Source: Ditibartonella apihabitans (lineage in GTDB: Bacteria; Pseudomonadota; Alphaproteobacteria; Rhizobiales; Rhizobiaceae). Taken from it: 64,000 nucleotides of DNA. A program made the translations under genes and the position numbers. The notes below the pieces were generated by a model, which did no database searches, was not told the origin of the DNA, and was given only the letters and a program-made list of their open reading frames with translations. Below are positions 19,782 through 29,730 of this stretch, one piece after another. The stretch is taken from contig NZ_CP015820.1 in assembly GCF_002007485.1 (NCBI RefSeq), positions 558,001 to 622,000 of the forward strand, read 5' to 3'. Within the stretch, counting starts at the first letter, position 1. Every line of letters starts with the position of its first letter.

Positions 19782-20207
19782 TTATTTGTTTGCAGATTTT
19801 CTCAGCCGTGCATTGTTCAAAGCATCGATCAACTGTCTTGTATCGGCTTCATCATCCTGCGGGTTTTCGAAGACAACATTGTCAAGCTCTATGCCGAAGC
19901 CTTCGGGCGACATAATAATGTGGAAATATGCTGTTACACCATCATTTGAAAATTCCATGTCCAGCGTAATCGTCGGCGGAGTATTCCAATCAAGTTGATA
20001 ATTGCCACCATTGGCAAAGCGCACTGTATGTGGATAGAAATGAAGTTCTGTTGCAGCGTCGATGATGTCGCTGATATTGGCAAAATGTTCGTCATGGATA
20101 AAAACGATAAAATCGGCCGGATCGACCAGTTTCAGTTCGGGAATAATTCGCGCGACTTGTTTTGCGATCATCATTTCGCGCATTTCGTGTACGTCATCTT
20201 GATTCAT
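19782..20207 (-). CDS. Conserved-looking hypothetical protein at end of motA operon
   Basis: A 141-residue acidic cytoplasmic protein. Its middle (IVFIHDEHFANISDIIDAATELHF, then beta-rich FSNDGVTAYFHIIMSPEGFGIELDNVVFEN) suggests a compact alpha/beta fold. No signal or membrane segment. Start ATG lies 45 bases after flhB, so it is likely the last gene of the motA-fliM-fliN-fliG-flhB transcript. I do not recognise a family; a flagellar role is inferred from operon context only. Confidence 0.6.
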   Translation of the reverse strand: MNQDDVHEMREMMIAKQVARIIPELKLVDPADFIVFIHDEHFANISDIIDAATELHFYPHTVRFANGGNYQLDWNTPPTITLDMEFSNDGVTAYFHIIMSPEGFGIELDNVVFENPQDDEADTRQLIDALNNARLRKSANK

Positions 20208-20252
20208 TTTATTTCACAACAACTATAAAAGATAAGGGCTGCATTAGTTTGT

Positions 20253-21323
20253 TTAATGTATTTTCTGACTGTTAATATAGCGGATCAATTCCGCTACGGC
20301 TTGATAAAACTCTTGCGGTATAACCTGATTGACTTCAACCTGTTTATAAAGGGCGCGGGCAAGCGGTATGTTTTCAATAACGGGTATGTCGTGTTCGACA
20401 GCAATCTCCCTGATGCGCAAAGCCAGAATATCCTGTCCCTTGGCGATGACCACAGGAGCAAAATCGACCGGTGGCTTATAGCGTAGCGCAACGGAAAAAT
20501 GGGTCGGGTTGGCAACGATAACTGTGGCTTTTGGAACATTCGCCATCATTTGTCGACGAATGCGATCGCGTGCGAGTGAACGCATACGCGCTTTGACCAT
20601 CGGGTTACCTTCGATTTCTTTTTGTTCATCTTTCAGTTCCTGTTTTGTCATACGCAATTGACGCCGCCAGTTAAACCGCGACCACGCAAAGTCAAACGCG
20701 GCAATTGCAACAACAGCTACAGAAAAAGAGATTAAAAGTCGGGCAACTTCCGAACGTATATATTCCGGCAAAGCCGAGGCAACGGTTCCTAAAGCGTCCG
20801 TAAAGACCGTATTGCCTTTGAAAAAAGACAAATAGACTATGAGGCTCACACCTATCAGCTTTGCCAACGATTTTAAAAATTCGACAAAACCGGATTTGCC
20901 GAAAATACGACTGAATCCGGCAGCCGGAGAAATACGGGAAAATTGTGGTCGAATTCGTTCGCCGACAATGCGCGGTGTATTCTGCACCATCGAAGCTGCA
21001 ATGCCGATAACGGGAATGATCACAAGTATCGGGACGAGAGCAAGTCCGACATGGCCTCCCACCAAAAGCAGCAAATGTTTAACGTCTTCGGCACCATTGA
21101 GACGCCAGCTTTCGGGGCGCTCGATCCATTGTACGAGGAAATTCGAAAGCTTGGACATTGCAGGAAAAGCGATAAAAATGGCAATCATGCTATAGCCGAC
21201 AAGGCCGGCAAAAGTAGGCAATTCCCGTGAAAAAGGAAGATTACCTTTTTCTTCGGCCTTGCTTATTTTGTGCTCGGTCGGTTCTTCGGTCTGACTTTCC
21301 TTGTCGGGTTTGTCCTCAGCCAT
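20253..21323 (-). CDS. flhB: Flagellar export switch protein FlhB
   Basis: 356 residues, full length. The N-terminal part has four membrane segments forming the export gate. The cytoplasmic C-terminal domain contains the autocleavage motif NPTH (ATVIVANPTHFSVALRYK near residue 265), which controls the switch from rod/hook to filament export. The charged linker MTKQELKDEQKEIEGNPMVKARMR is typical. It starts six bases after fliG, so both are translated from one transcript. Confidence 0.97.
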   Translation of the reverse strand: MAEDKPDKESQTEEPTEHKISKAEEKGNLPFSRELPTFAGLVGYSMIAIFIAFPAMSKLSNFLVQWIERPESWRLNGAEDVKHLLLLVGGHVGLALVPILVIIPVIGIAASMVQNTPRIVGERIRPQFSRISPAAGFSRIFGKSGFVEFLKSLAKLIGVSLIVYLSFFKGNTVFTDALGTVASALPEYIRSEVARLLISFSVAVVAIAAFDFAWSRFNWRRQLRMTKQELKDEQKEIEGNPMVKARMRSLARDRIRRQMMANVPKATVIVANPTHFSVALRYKPPVDFAPVVIAKGQDILALRIREIAVEHDIPVIENIPLARALYKQVEVNQVIPQEFYQAVAELIRYINSQKIH

Positions 21324-21329
21324 TTATTA

Positions 21330-22490
21330 TCATTCTTTCGGCTTTTCCTCCCCCTTGGCTTCATCAGCCGGAGGAGTGGCATTATTTTCCGATTTTGCAT
21401 CACCACCAGCCTGATCTGCCGACTCATCGGCTGCCAGGCTGATTTTGCCTTCCCCTGCAAGTTTAATTGCCTGTTGCGCAATCGTGCGACGGGCATTTGT
21501 AATGTCGGCTTGTGTTATCATGTCGTTCGGTGATTTCAGTTCGGCTTCCACCATGCGGCGGCTACGCTGTGATAACGAGCTGAGAATAGTCTCGACCGTT
21601 GCACTATCAGCGTTCCGTAAAGCAGTGATGATAACATCCGACGGAATGTCATCGAAAAGCAACAAACGTGCACGCGACGAAAGACGAGGAATATCTTCGA
21701 AGACAAAAAGTTTCGATTTGATTTTTTCGAGATCTTCCGGATCAAGGCCATCAAGACTTGCCAACATCTCGTCGATTTCGCTCTTGTCGAGCTGATTGAG
21801 AATGTTCGCCACCTCGCCATAATGTGACTGTTCGGCAGCTTCGTTTTTCTTCATCAGAACGGGTCGTAAAGCTTTATCGAGAAGTTCGTCGACAACCGGT
21901 AGAACGGCACGTAAATGTAGCGTGCGGTAAATAATATCTCCGCGTTCGGCCATGGTCTGGAGAAGCAGCAATTTTGCAGAAAGATCGGAAGGAAGTTTCG
22001 AAACAATATAGGCGATGACTTGCGGATGTTCCTGCGAGATGTGGTCCTGCAATTCTTCTGCAGACATTTTGCCCATGATCTCCCACAGGCTTTCCTCGGG
22101 AATAGCGGGCGTTGCATTCGGATCAAGCACAGCCGCAGCTTCGTCTTCGGGAAGTGTTTCCTGAACGAGATTGTCAAAACGCTCGCCGGCTTGCGAAAAA
22201 GATACACCTTCGGCAAAGGCATCTTCGAACTGGTGCACCAGAACATCGAAATCGGCAAGACTGATATTGGGAAGCGTATGGGCTTGTCCACTCAAACGGC
22301 GAAGATCATCAGGCGAAAAATGCTTGAGTATTTTTGCCGCTGCAGGTTTACCCATAGCGACGAGAAGGGCAGCAACTTTCTGTTGTCCGGTCAGGCCGTC
22401 GATAATCGAGGACGAAGTTTTCCTTGCTGCCACCGTTGGGGCGGCAGGTCCCTCTTTTGCTGATGGATTTTCCTGTTCCGATGACGCCAT
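21330..22490 (-). CDS. fliG: Flagellar motor switch protein FliG
   Basis: 386 residues, slightly longer than usual because of polar tails at both ends. The rotor protein joins the MS-ring protein FliF to FliM and contacts MotA. The N-terminal domain starts LTGQQKVAALLVAMGKPAAAKIL, the middle domain has HISQEHPQVIAYIVSKLPSD, and the C-terminal torque domain has the charged LFVFEDIPRLSSRARLLLFDD helix. The last 40 residues are acidic, low-complexity. Confidence 0.95.
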   Translation of the reverse strand: MASSEQENPSAKEGPAAPTVAARKTSSSIIDGLTGQQKVAALLVAMGKPAAAKILKHFSPDDLRRLSGQAHTLPNISLADFDVLVHQFEDAFAEGVSFSQAGERFDNLVQETLPEDEAAAVLDPNATPAIPEESLWEIMGKMSAEELQDHISQEHPQVIAYIVSKLPSDLSAKLLLLQTMAERGDIIYRTLHLRAVLPVVDELLDKALRPVLMKKNEAAEQSHYGEVANILNQLDKSEIDEMLASLDGLDPEDLEKIKSKLFVFEDIPRLSSRARLLLFDDIPSDVIITALRNADSATVETILSSLSQRSRRMVEAELKSPNDMITQADITNARRTIAQQAIKLAGEGKISLAADESADQAGGDAKSENNATPPADEAKGEEKPKE

Positions 22491-22517
22491 AACTGTCTTT
22501 CAAATATATTTAAAAAG

Positions 22518-23048
22518 TTATTTGCCGATGATTTCCGTCAAGCTTACCCCGAAACGGGATGAATCATCTTCCATGACGATGACTTCACCGCGCGCGATGA
22601 CCCGTCCATTGACGACAATGTCGACCGGGTCGCCGATTTGTTTGTCAAGTGTGATAACCGCTCCACGTCCGAGATCCATCAATGTTGCAACCGGCATTGT
22701 GGTACCGCCCAGAACAACCTGAACCTCGACAGGAATACTCATGATAAGATCGGCATTACTTGCGGAACTTGCAGATTCGCTTGGCTGTGCCTGGGTATTG
22801 TGTTTGGCGGCGTTTGCGCCAAAGGCGGCGCCTCCACCAAAACCGGCTCCTGCCGGCTTTTGTGGATTGGCTCCGAATTGACCTGTATTGCCCGGATTGG
22901 CACCACCAAATGGTGCTGCGCCGCCTGCCGGAGCGTTCGGTTTGAAACCGCCTGGCATTGCAGTGCCAGCTGTTCCCGGACGTGGTGGCATAGTCGGCTT
23001 GGCTCCCATCGGAGGCGGGGTCGTTGTCGGTTTCGTATCGTCTGCCAT
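22518..23048 (-). CDS. fliN: Flagellar motor switch protein FliN
   Basis: 176 residues, longer than the usual 110-140. The first 90 are a disordered Pro/Gly/Ala/Asn-rich region ([23 protein letters not shown] and following). The C-terminal SpoA domain begins [18 protein letters not shown] and ends [13 protein letters not shown], forming the lower C-ring and the FliH docking site. Its coding sequence sits between the DUF6468-like gene and fliG in the motA operon. Confidence 0.95.
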   Translation of the reverse strand: MADDTKPTTTPPPMGAKPTMPPRPGTAGTAMPGGFKPNAPAGGAAPFGGANPGNTGQFGANPQKPAGAGFGGGAAFGANAAKHNTQAQPSESASSASNADLIMSIPVEVQVVLGGTTMPVATLMDLGRGAVITLDKQIGDPVDIVVNGRVIARGEVIVMEDDSSRFGVSLTEIIGK

Positions 23049-23086
23049 TATTTCACCGTTTCATTACGGCCCAAGGCCGTTTGCGA

Positions 23087-23581
23087 TTAAAATTGTACTC
23101 TGTTGCCAAGATCCGATTTATGAACTCTGCGTTGGACAAAAACCGGCAGACCGTTATTCTGCATTGTTTGCTGATTAACCGAATGGGTTGTCGGGGCAGA
23201 ATTTGTTGTGGGTCCATGCGACTGGGCAGTCAATATACCACGAAGACGGTTAAAATCTCCTTGCAACTGATTGCGGATTGTTTCCATATGGGCAACCGAG
23301 CGATCAACTTCGCGGCGGATCCGTGATGACTCGGTGATGCGTGCATCAAGTTTCTTGTTCTCGTCCCGAAAATCCTGATGTTCTTCTCTGAGCGCCCTGA
23401 CAGCGCGATCAAGGCTTGATGTTGCAGCATGAACCTGTTCGGCCAATTGACGCCCGAGACGAATGGTACTGGCCAATTTGCGTGATGTAATGACAAATAC
23501 ACCGACAGATGTCATCGCAAGGACGGCACCTATAATATTAATTATGAACCAGTTCATCATACATTTCCTCTTCTTCATCAA
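23087..23581 (-). CDS. Coiled-coil membrane protein between fliM and fliN (DUF6468-like)
   Basis: 164 residues with an N-terminal transmembrane helix (FIINIIGAVLAMTSVGVFVI, about residues 12-31) and then a long charged coiled-coil (LRRQLAEQ-type region through VRALREEHQDFRDENKKLDARI) and a polar tail. The position beside fliM and the architecture fit the family annotated DUF6468 in alphaproteobacterial flagellar loci; I could not test this. The start overlaps the fliM stop, with alternatives at the methionine pair seven codons in. Function unknown, perhaps motor or C-ring assembly. Confidence 0.7.
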   Translation of the reverse strand: MMKKRKCMMNWFIINIIGAVLAMTSVGVFVITSRKLASTIRLGRQLAEQVHAATSSLDRAVRALREEHQDFRDENKKLDARITESSRIRREVDRSVAHMETIRNQLQGDFNRLRGILTAQSHGPTTNSAPTTHSVNQQTMQNNGLPVFVQRRVHKSDLGNRVQF

Positions 23582-24560
23582 TCGGGTCGGTAACCCGTAC
23601 AGAAAAATTCGATCCCACTTTGCCCAAAGAGCATTTGTAAAGCGGTTTGTCGCCGCTGCGCAATCTTACCTGCTTAACGGCATTTGCCGGTAATGGCAGG
23701 ACTTGTCCTACTTCGATATGCATCAAATCATTCAAGGTCATCGAGCCTTCAATGATATAAGCTTCAATCGCTACATGAGCCCGGCTGACTTCCTGACGCA
23801 AACGCTTGGCCCATAACGGATCGGTTCGCGTCGAAGGTGCCCGCAAAACTCTGGTAACGGCCTCCTGGATCGGCCGGTGACAACTTCTCGGCATAAGCAG
23901 AGTAAGGGTTGTTTCGACCTCTCCGGATTTGAACGAAAGGACACAGGAAAACATCCTTAATTGCTGGAACTCTTCCATGTCGAATTGTTGCGCATCCGTC
24001 GTTTCTTTATAGTTAAAAAGCGTCCCGTCACCCTTCCCGAAAACATCATCCATTGCCAGAGATAAAACTTTGGCCAATGTCTCACCTGTCCGCGTTTCAA
24101 CGGCACTGAACGGCCGACCATTGCGGTTGAGAATCGCCGGTTCGGGTGCTCCGAAAAAGGCGTCTGTTACAACGCTTACAAGATTTGCATCCAGAACAAA
24201 CAATACGTCACCACCCCACTGGTCTGCTTCGAACCTGACAACCAGCGTATCCCCCGAGATAATTTGGGGTAATGCGTCGGCTTTCAAAGTGTCGAGCGAT
24301 TTAACTTCTATGGTGAATGTAGCAGACGTATATTGCGCCAACCTTGCGCTTAAATTTGTTGCAGCATCGCCAAATACATGTTGAAACGACATAAGGTCGT
24401 CGCTCGACAGCCCGGCAGCACGCAAAATATGCTCGGCCAAAACATCTTTTTTCTTTTCTTCCACTGTTTCGCCGGCAGCGTTGCTTGCGGCAGAAGCGGC
24501 GGGTTTTTGGTCACTTGTTGTGGCATTTTTAGTCGTGTTGTCAGGGGTTGCTTCCGACAT
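23538..24560 (-). CDS. fliM: Flagellar motor switch protein FliM
   Basis: 340 residues. The central CheC-like region contains LVVRFEADQWGGDVLFVLDANLVSVVTDAFFGAP and later VSLAMDDVFGKGDG. The C-terminal SpoA domain has LMHIEVGQVLPLPANAVKQVRLRSGDKPLYKCSLG. The N-terminal 45 residues are Ala/Thr/Lys-rich; a canonical CheY-binding EIDALL motif is not evident, which fits with no che genes in the window. Start is two bases after the motA stop. Confidence 0.93.
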   Translation of the reverse strand: MSEATPDNTTKNATTSDQKPAASAASNAAGETVEEKKKDVLAEHILRAAGLSSDDLMSFQHVFGDAATNLSARLAQYTSATFTIEVKSLDTLKADALPQIISGDTLVVRFEADQWGGDVLFVLDANLVSVVTDAFFGAPEPAILNRNGRPFSAVETRTGETLAKVLSLAMDDVFGKGDGTLFNYKETTDAQQFDMEEFQQLRMFSCVLSFKSGEVETTLTLLMPRSCHRPIQEAVTRVLRAPSTRTDPLWAKRLRQEVSRAHVAIEAYIIEGSMTLNDLMHIEVGQVLPLPANAVKQVRLRSGDKPLYKCSLGKVGSNFSVRVTDPIDEEEEMYDELVHN

Positions 24561-24562
24561 CT

Positions 24563-25438
24563 TTATGCAGCCTCTTTACTTGAAGGTTGGCCGGAAATAG
24601 CTTCCTGCTCGACCACGTCAATTGTCGGACGGTCTTTTGCAGAAATCGTTTTGCGTCCATATTCAAGGGCAATTTGTGGCATTGCACCATTCATGTAAGC
24701 CAGAAGTGTCTGTTTTATCACGGTATAAATACGGGTTTTCTTGCCACGAACAAGTTTGATTTTCGACGCAATCGGAGCAAACACGGCATAAGCAAAGAAA
24801 ATACCGCCAAAAGTACCGACCAAAGCTGCACCGATATAATGCCCCAAAACCTCAGGTGATTCATTCAGATGGCCCATCGCCTTAACAACACCGAGAACGG
24901 CCGCAACAATACCAAGAGCAGGCAAAGCATCGGCTACTGTTTGTAAGGCCGAAGCGGATTTGAGCGCATCCTGTGAAATGGTATGGATTTCCTCATCCAT
25001 CAAAGCCTCGATTTCGAAAGGACGGGCATTTCCGACAAGTATAAGACGGCAGTAATCACAAATAAAATTGGTGATTGAGTCATCTTTCAATATTGTCGGA
25101 TATTGTTGAAAAATGGCAGATTCTTTCGGATTATCGAAATGGCCTTCAACTTCCGAACGTGATTTTGAACGCATTTCGCGCATCAAGGCATAGAGAAGGC
25201 CGAGTAATGAAAGATAGTCCTTTTGTTTGGGAACAGCTTCTTTCATTGCCTCCAAGGTGGCTTTCATCGTGTCTTTTATAACAGAAAAAGGGTTGGCAAT
25301 AATAAATGTGCCGAATGCAGCACCTAGAATGATCACAAATTCCCAAGGCTGCATAAGAACAGATACATGCCCCCCCATTGCCATAAAGCTTCCGAGGATA
25401 CAGCCAAGTGCAATCGCTAATCCGAGAATAACACCCAA
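24563..25438 (-). CDS. motA: Flagellar stator protein MotA
   Basis: 291 residues with four membrane helices. N-terminus [24 protein letters not shown], then the large cytoplasmic loop with charged residues that contacts FliG, then [17 protein letters not shown] and [20 protein letters not shown] near residues 180-230. The C-terminus is cytoplasmic. It leads the minus-strand motA-fliM-DUF6468-like-fliN-fliG-flhB operon and is divergent from the DUF1217 gene. Its partner motB lies about 20 kb away. Confidence 0.96.
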   Translation of the reverse strand: MGVILGLAIALGCILGSFMAMGGHVSVLMQPWEFVIILGAAFGTFIIANPFSVIKDTMKATLEAMKEAVPKQKDYLSLLGLLYALMREMRSKSRSEVEGHFDNPKESAIFQQYPTILKDDSITNFICDYCRLILVGNARPFEIEALMDEEIHTISQDALKSASALQTVADALPALGIVAAVLGVVKAMGHLNESPEVLGHYIGAALVGTFGGIFFAYAVFAPIASKIKLVRGKKTRIYTVIKQTLLAYMNGAMPQIALEYGRKTISAKDRPTIDVVEQEAISGQPSSKEAA

Positions 25439-25492
25439 CGCAAACGCTCCTATGTCTTAAGTCAACTAATCTATAGAATGATGGCCTTGCGT

Positions 25493-25689
25493 GAAACTTG
25501 CCAGATCAAAATCTATAATTCAGTCATGACATTATCGCAAGTTTCTTGCCAGAACGCTAAAAAACAGACATTCTTGATATTATATTATATTTATAATGAC
25601 TGTTATGCTATTATCCATAATAAATATGATGACGACAACAAAACAGTCATGAGCTGTTGTAACGGTGAATTCAGTTTCGGGCAAGTTTC
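25493..25689. promoter_or_regulatory. Divergent flagellar promoter region with three CAAGTTTC boxes
   Basis: The gap between motA and the DUF1217 gene contains one CAAGTTTC in the motA direction (25493-25500) and two in the other (25538-25545 in TATCGCAAGTTTC, and 25682-25689). They match the 3' part of the TCGCGCAAG(C/T)TT(C) boxes upstream of flhA, fliF and flgB. They are candidate FtcR sites controlling both operons. Confidence 0.35.
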
Positions 25690-25726
25690 ATCCGCTACAT
25701 AACAATTACTGAGGAAAGGTAATCCT

Positions 25727-26527
25727 ATGATTGGCACTTATGTCAGCTATAGAAGTACAATTGATAATATGTCAAAGACGCTTGACAGGGTTATGAGTGA
25801 ACCCAATGTCAAGCGCGAAACAGACTATTACACTCAGAACATAAAAAGCGTAAAAACAGTTGACGATTTTCTTGGTGATACGCGCCTTTTCAATTATGCG
25901 ATGAAGGCTTATGGCCTTGAGGATATGACCTATGCAAAAGGCATGATGCGCAAGGTTTTAACCGACGCGAATTATGCCACAGCTCTTACAGACAAGCGCT
26001 ACCAACAATTTGCCGCTGCTTTCAACTTCAACAAATATGGAGTTAAGGCCACTTCTCAGGACAGTGCAACAAAAGCTGCAGTCAATAAATACATGCAGCA
26101 GACACTGGAAACAGAAGTGGGTGACCAGAATGAAGGTACGCGTCTTGCACTTTATTTTACGCGTACTGTTGGTGGCATGGCTAAAAATGGCAGCTTGTCA
26201 AAAGATGAGTGGGCTTACCAGATCATTGCGGATAAAGCACTTTCAGAGGTTGTCTATACGGCTCTTGGTATTCCCGACAGCGTGCGCGGTTCCGATGTCG
26301 ACGCGCAAAAACGACTTCTCGAACAGAAAATGAGCTTTGATGATCTGGCTGACGCGACAAAATTGGAAAAATTCATTGGTCGGTTTTCGGCGATGTATGA
26401 CGCCAAAAACCAACCGCAGGTAAGTCCTGCATTAACTCTTCTGCAGAGCACAAATACGGGGAGCACATTCGGTTTTTCGAATGCCTCGATGATTGCAATG
26501 CAGTCGCTTAAACCGGGCGGCAATTGA
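25727..26527 (+). CDS. DUF1217-domain flagellar-locus protein
   Basis: 266 residues, start ATG after AGGAAAGGTA. The sequence TDYYTQNIKSVKTVDDFLGDTRLFNYAMKAYGLEDMTYAKGMMRKVL near residues 37-83 is the DUF1217 signature, found in rhizobial and Brucella flagellar loci beside flgF. No signal or membrane segment; helical. In this island it leads the flgF-fliI-304-residue-protein transcript. Molecular role is unknown, though a link to rod or basal body assembly is likely from context. Confidence 0.85.
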   Translation: MIGTYVSYRSTIDNMSKTLDRVMSEPNVKRETDYYTQNIKSVKTVDDFLGDTRLFNYAMKAYGLEDMTYAKGMMRKVLTDANYATALTDKRYQQFAAAFNFNKYGVKATSQDSATKAAVNKYMQQTLETEVGDQNEGTRLALYFTRTVGGMAKNGSLSKDEWAYQIIADKALSEVVYTALGIPDSVRGSDVDAQKRLLEQKMSFDDLADATKLEKFIGRFSAMYDAKNQPQVSPALTLLQSTNTGSTFGFSNASMIAMQSLKPGGN

Positions 26528-26614
26528 TCATAGCGCTTTTTGCGTTGATCTTTTGTCCGCCTCATTGGAAGCCAGACGTCGTGACACTGTCTGGGCAAGA
26601 AAGGACAAAGATTG

Positions 26615-27352
26615 ATGCAAAATCCGATCTATGTTGGTGTTTCGGGGCAAATCAGTTTAGAAAGGCGCATGGAAACCATTGCGCGTAATATGGCCAATGT
26701 AAACACAACAGGTTTCCGGTCGGAAGAGATGAAGTTTGAATCTCTTGTTTCCCCTGTTGCCCGCGACAATAACCAGAACGTTAATTTTAGTAGCGCCGGA
26801 AAAACTTATATCTCGACCAATCGTGGGCCGGTTACGCAAACCGGCAATCCTCTTGATGTCGCCGTTAATGGCGATTCCTATTTTTCACTACAAACGCCGA
26901 ATGGTCAGGTCTATACCCGTGACGGGCGTATGGTTATGACCCAGGAAGGTGGGCTCGTATCGGTTCAGGGATATCCGTTTCTGGATAATGGTGGTGCACC
27001 CATACAGATTGATCCCGCAAACGGCACCCCGCGCATTGCTGCCGACGGTGCAATTTATCAGAATAATTTGCAGGTAGCAGCTATCGGTCTTTATCAATTC
27101 CAGCCCGACAGCAAATTGCATTATGGCCCCAATGCTTCCGTAATTCCCGACAAGGCACCTATTCCGGTTCAAGGTGATGCGGCAAACGGCGTTGTACAGG
27201 GTTTTCTGGAAAACTCCAATGTCAATGGTGTTGTCGAGATGACCCGTCTTATCGAAGTTTCAAGAGCTTTTGAGCGTGTTGAAGCGATGATGCGTCAGCA
27301 GGAAGAAAGAAGTTCGCAGGCAATTCAGACTTTGGGTGGTAAAAACCAATAA
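26615..27352 (+). CDS. flgF: Flagellar basal-body rod protein FlgF
   Basis: About 245 residues, exported by the flagellar apparatus to the proximal rod. The N-terminus MQNPIYVGVSGQISLERRMETIARNMANVNTTGFRSEEMKF carries the rod ANNxANxxTxGFK-type motif, and the C-terminus ends with an amphipathic helix (MTRLIEVSRAFERVEAMMRQQEE). I prefer the ATG at 26615, after AAAGGAC, over the TTG three bases earlier. Hydrophobic and extended beta central part as in rod proteins. Confidence 0.92.
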   Translation: MQNPIYVGVSGQISLERRMETIARNMANVNTTGFRSEEMKFESLVSPVARDNNQNVNFSSAGKTYISTNRGPVTQTGNPLDVAVNGDSYFSLQTPNGQVYTRDGRMVMTQEGGLVSVQGYPFLDNGGAPIQIDPANGTPRIAADGAIYQNNLQVAAIGLYQFQPDSKLHYGPNASVIPDKAPIPVQGDAANGVVQGFLENSNVNGVVEMTRLIEVSRAFERVEAMMRQQEERSSQAIQTLGGKNQ

Positions 27353-27411
27353 CAGATAATCAGGACTGAAATTTCAGCCGCTTGAGATTATCATTTTTGT
27401 GGAAAAATTTT

Positions 27412-28791
27412 ATGGAACAGAGCCCGGAAGAAAATAGTGATCTTGGTATCTCCCGTACGAATGCCTTGTCTTTGCTCGTTGCTTTTGCCGAACATGAAAA
27501 ACGTCAACAGTCGCCTTTGGTCAGCAAAGGCGGTTTGGTGAGTGATGTTTCGCGCGTTGCTGTCGAAGCACGCGGGCTTTCCGATGATGTTGCGCTTGGT
27601 GATAGTGTCCTGATCGATTGCGGACACAACATGGCGCGCGGAGAAATCATTCGTGTGAATGAAGATCATGTGTTGATCAAGCCTTACGATGAAACTCTTG
27701 TTCCGGCGCTTAATGCATCTGTATTTGCAAACGGGCCTTTGCTCGTTTCTCCCGACAAATCATGGAAAGGTCGGGTGGTCAATGCATTGGGAGAGGCCAT
27801 TGACGATTTGGGGCCTGTTGCTACAGGGCCCGGAAAAATGCCGGTTGAAACGCAGGCTGTACCAGCCCTTAAAAGGGCACGGGTCGGTAAAGGATTGCGC
27901 ACAGGCGTTAAAGTTATTGATATATTTACGCCGCTCTGTTTCGGCCAGCGTATCGGTATTTTTGCCGGTTCCGGTGTTGGTAAATCAACATTATTGGCAA
28001 TGATGACCTCAACCGATGATTTCGACACAGTGGTCTTGGCATTGACCGGAGAACGTGGTCGTGAAGTTCGCGATATGCTTGACGATACGATGAAGGGAAA
28101 GCTATCCAAAGTTGTCACAGTCGTTGCGACAGGAGACGAGAGTCCGATGATGCGCCGGTTAGCGCCGGCTATGGCAACGACAATTGCCGAATATTTTTGT
28201 TCCTTGGGTGACAATGTATTATTGATGGTCGATTCCATTACCCGTTATGCGCTGGCTGCCCGCGAGGTGGCAATTGCGGCTGGTGAACCACCGGTTTCCC
28301 GCGGTTTCCCGCCAAGTGTGTTCAGCGATCTGCCGCGTTTGTTGGAACGCGCCGGTCCGGGGCCGGAAGGAAAAGGGTCAATTACCGGCGTTTACGCGGT
28401 TCTTGTTGATGGTGACGACCATAATGATCCGATCGCTGATGCTATTCGCGGTATTCTTGACGGACATATTGTGCTCGACAGAGCAATAGCAGCACAGGGC
28501 CGCTATCCGGCAATTGATATTCCGGCTTCAATTTCCCGTTTGGCACCGCATAGCTGGACTCCCGAACAAAAAAAGCTCGTAAGAAGTTTGAAAGAGATGA
28601 TTTCACGCTATGAAGAAACGCGCGATCTACGTGCTATGGGTGCCTACCGTCCCGGATCGGATCCGGTTCTTGATCAGGCGGTGGTTATGGTGCCGAGAAT
28701 TTATGATGCTATGAACCAGTCACCGGATACGCCGGTTCCCCGCGATCCTTATGATGATCTTGCCAAAGCCCTGAAAAATCAGTCGGCCTAA
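27412..28791 (+). CDS. fliI: Flagellum-specific ATPase FliI
   Basis: 459 residues from the ATG at 27412; a TTG 30 bases earlier would lengthen it. An F1-beta-like ATPase of the export apparatus that unfolds or delivers cargo. Walker A reads GIFAGSGVGKSTLL near residue 180, Walker B reads NVLLMVDSITRYALA near residue 262 and the catalytic region EAERG-type GLTGERGREVRD. The C-terminal domain is intact. Its stator partner FliH is most likely the 251-residue gene downstream of fliF. Confidence 0.96.
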   Translation: MEQSPEENSDLGISRTNALSLLVAFAEHEKRQQSPLVSKGGLVSDVSRVAVEARGLSDDVALGDSVLIDCGHNMARGEIIRVNEDHVLIKPYDETLVPALNASVFANGPLLVSPDKSWKGRVVNALGEAIDDLGPVATGPGKMPVETQAVPALKRARVGKGLRTGVKVIDIFTPLCFGQRIGIFAGSGVGKSTLLAMMTSTDDFDTVVLALTGERGREVRDMLDDTMKGKLSKVVTVVATGDESPMMRRLAPAMATTIAEYFCSLGDNVLLMVDSITRYALAAREVAIAAGEPPVSRGFPPSVFSDLPRLLERAGPGPEGKGSITGVYAVLVDGDDHNDPIADAIRGILDGHIVLDRAIAAQGRYPAIDIPASISRLAPHSWTPEQKKLVRSLKEMISRYEETRDLRAMGAYRPGSDPVLDQAVVMVPRIYDAMNQSPDTPVPRDPYDDLAKALKNQSA

Positions 28792-28815
28792 AAACGGCGC
28801 AGGAGAATTTCAATC

Positions 28816-29730
28816 ATGACTGATATTACAAATTTTGGTTCATCCTTTCCGGGCTTTGGTAGCGAAACCTATCAAAAGTTCAGTGGTTTCAGGATGAAAA
28901 ATCTGGCCAATAAAAAACGCAGCGATGCCACGGAACAAGAATTGGCAAAACTGTTGTCTGATCTCGAAAATATTGAAACTGATCGAGTAAACCAGAATAA
29001 TAGGGAAAAAAATAAAGGCCAGTGGTTTTTATCCTGGCGTAATCCCGACGAGCTTTCGCCAATCGGCGCCAGCACAAATGGAGTTGCTGAGGACAAAAAG
29101 CATATTGGTGTTTTCAAGAGAGTGGTTGCGGCAATATCTGCCGGTGTAGCAGGGCTGCAGGCATTCACATTTGCAAATTCGGCAGCAAGTTCATCGACAG
29201 GTGTGTTTTTTGGAATTTTCAGTTCTGTTGATTCCATGTTGCGCGCCATGGGGGTTGCTATGGCAATTGGCTGCGGCAGTTTGCCATTTGTTGTTTATGC
29301 GTTCCAGATTGGTGGACAGGGCGGGGCAGGTGCATCCGACAATAAGCCGGCAGCGGTAGGTACATTCAAACCTCATGATGGCTGGTACAAGCGCTCGCAT
29401 TTCGAACTTGTCGATCGCGTCGATCCTTATGCCACGCGTGACTATGATTCAAAGAAAGCGATTATGTCAAACGGACGGGGGCTTCCAAAAAGCGAAAATC
29501 CTGACAAGACGGACGGAAGCTTGAAACCGACAGCTCCAAAGTCGAAACCCTATGTTGTCAAAGACGTTGTCAATGGAATGGCAATGATAGAATATGATCA
29601 GGGGTATTGGTTCGCCAGACCGGGCAGCAAACTTCCTGATGGAAGTTATTATGTCCGTGTTATGAAAGATAGCGAAACCGGTAAAGTTGCTCTCAAGACC
29701 TCGAAAGGAATAATTCCGGTCAATCAATAA
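28816..29730 (+). CDS. Flagellar-island hypothetical membrane protein (304 residues)
   Basis: A 304-residue protein preceded by AGGAG. A 115-residue charged N-terminal part is followed by two hydrophobic segments (about residues 97-118 and 135-165, VGMAIGCGSLPFVVYAFQIG), then a C-terminal compact domain with LGIIPVNQ at the end. It resembles no family I know. Position between fliI and flgB, and the same strand, suggest a flagellar role specific to this lineage. Its stop codon lies in a 19-bp repeat unit triplicated downstream. Confidence 0.6.
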   Translation: MTDITNFGSSFPGFGSETYQKFSGFRMKNLANKKRSDATEQELAKLLSDLENIETDRVNQNNREKNKGQWFLSWRNPDELSPIGASTNGVAEDKKHIGVFKRVVAAISAGVAGLQAFTFANSAASSSTGVFFGIFSSVDSMLRAMGVAMAIGCGSLPFVVYAFQIGGQGGAGASDNKPAAVGTFKPHDGWYKRSHFELVDRVDPYATRDYDSKKAIMSNGRGLPKSENPDKTDGSLKPTAPKSKPYVVKDVVNGMAMIEYDQGYWFARPGSKLPDGSYYVRVMKDSETGKVALKTSKGIIPVNQ

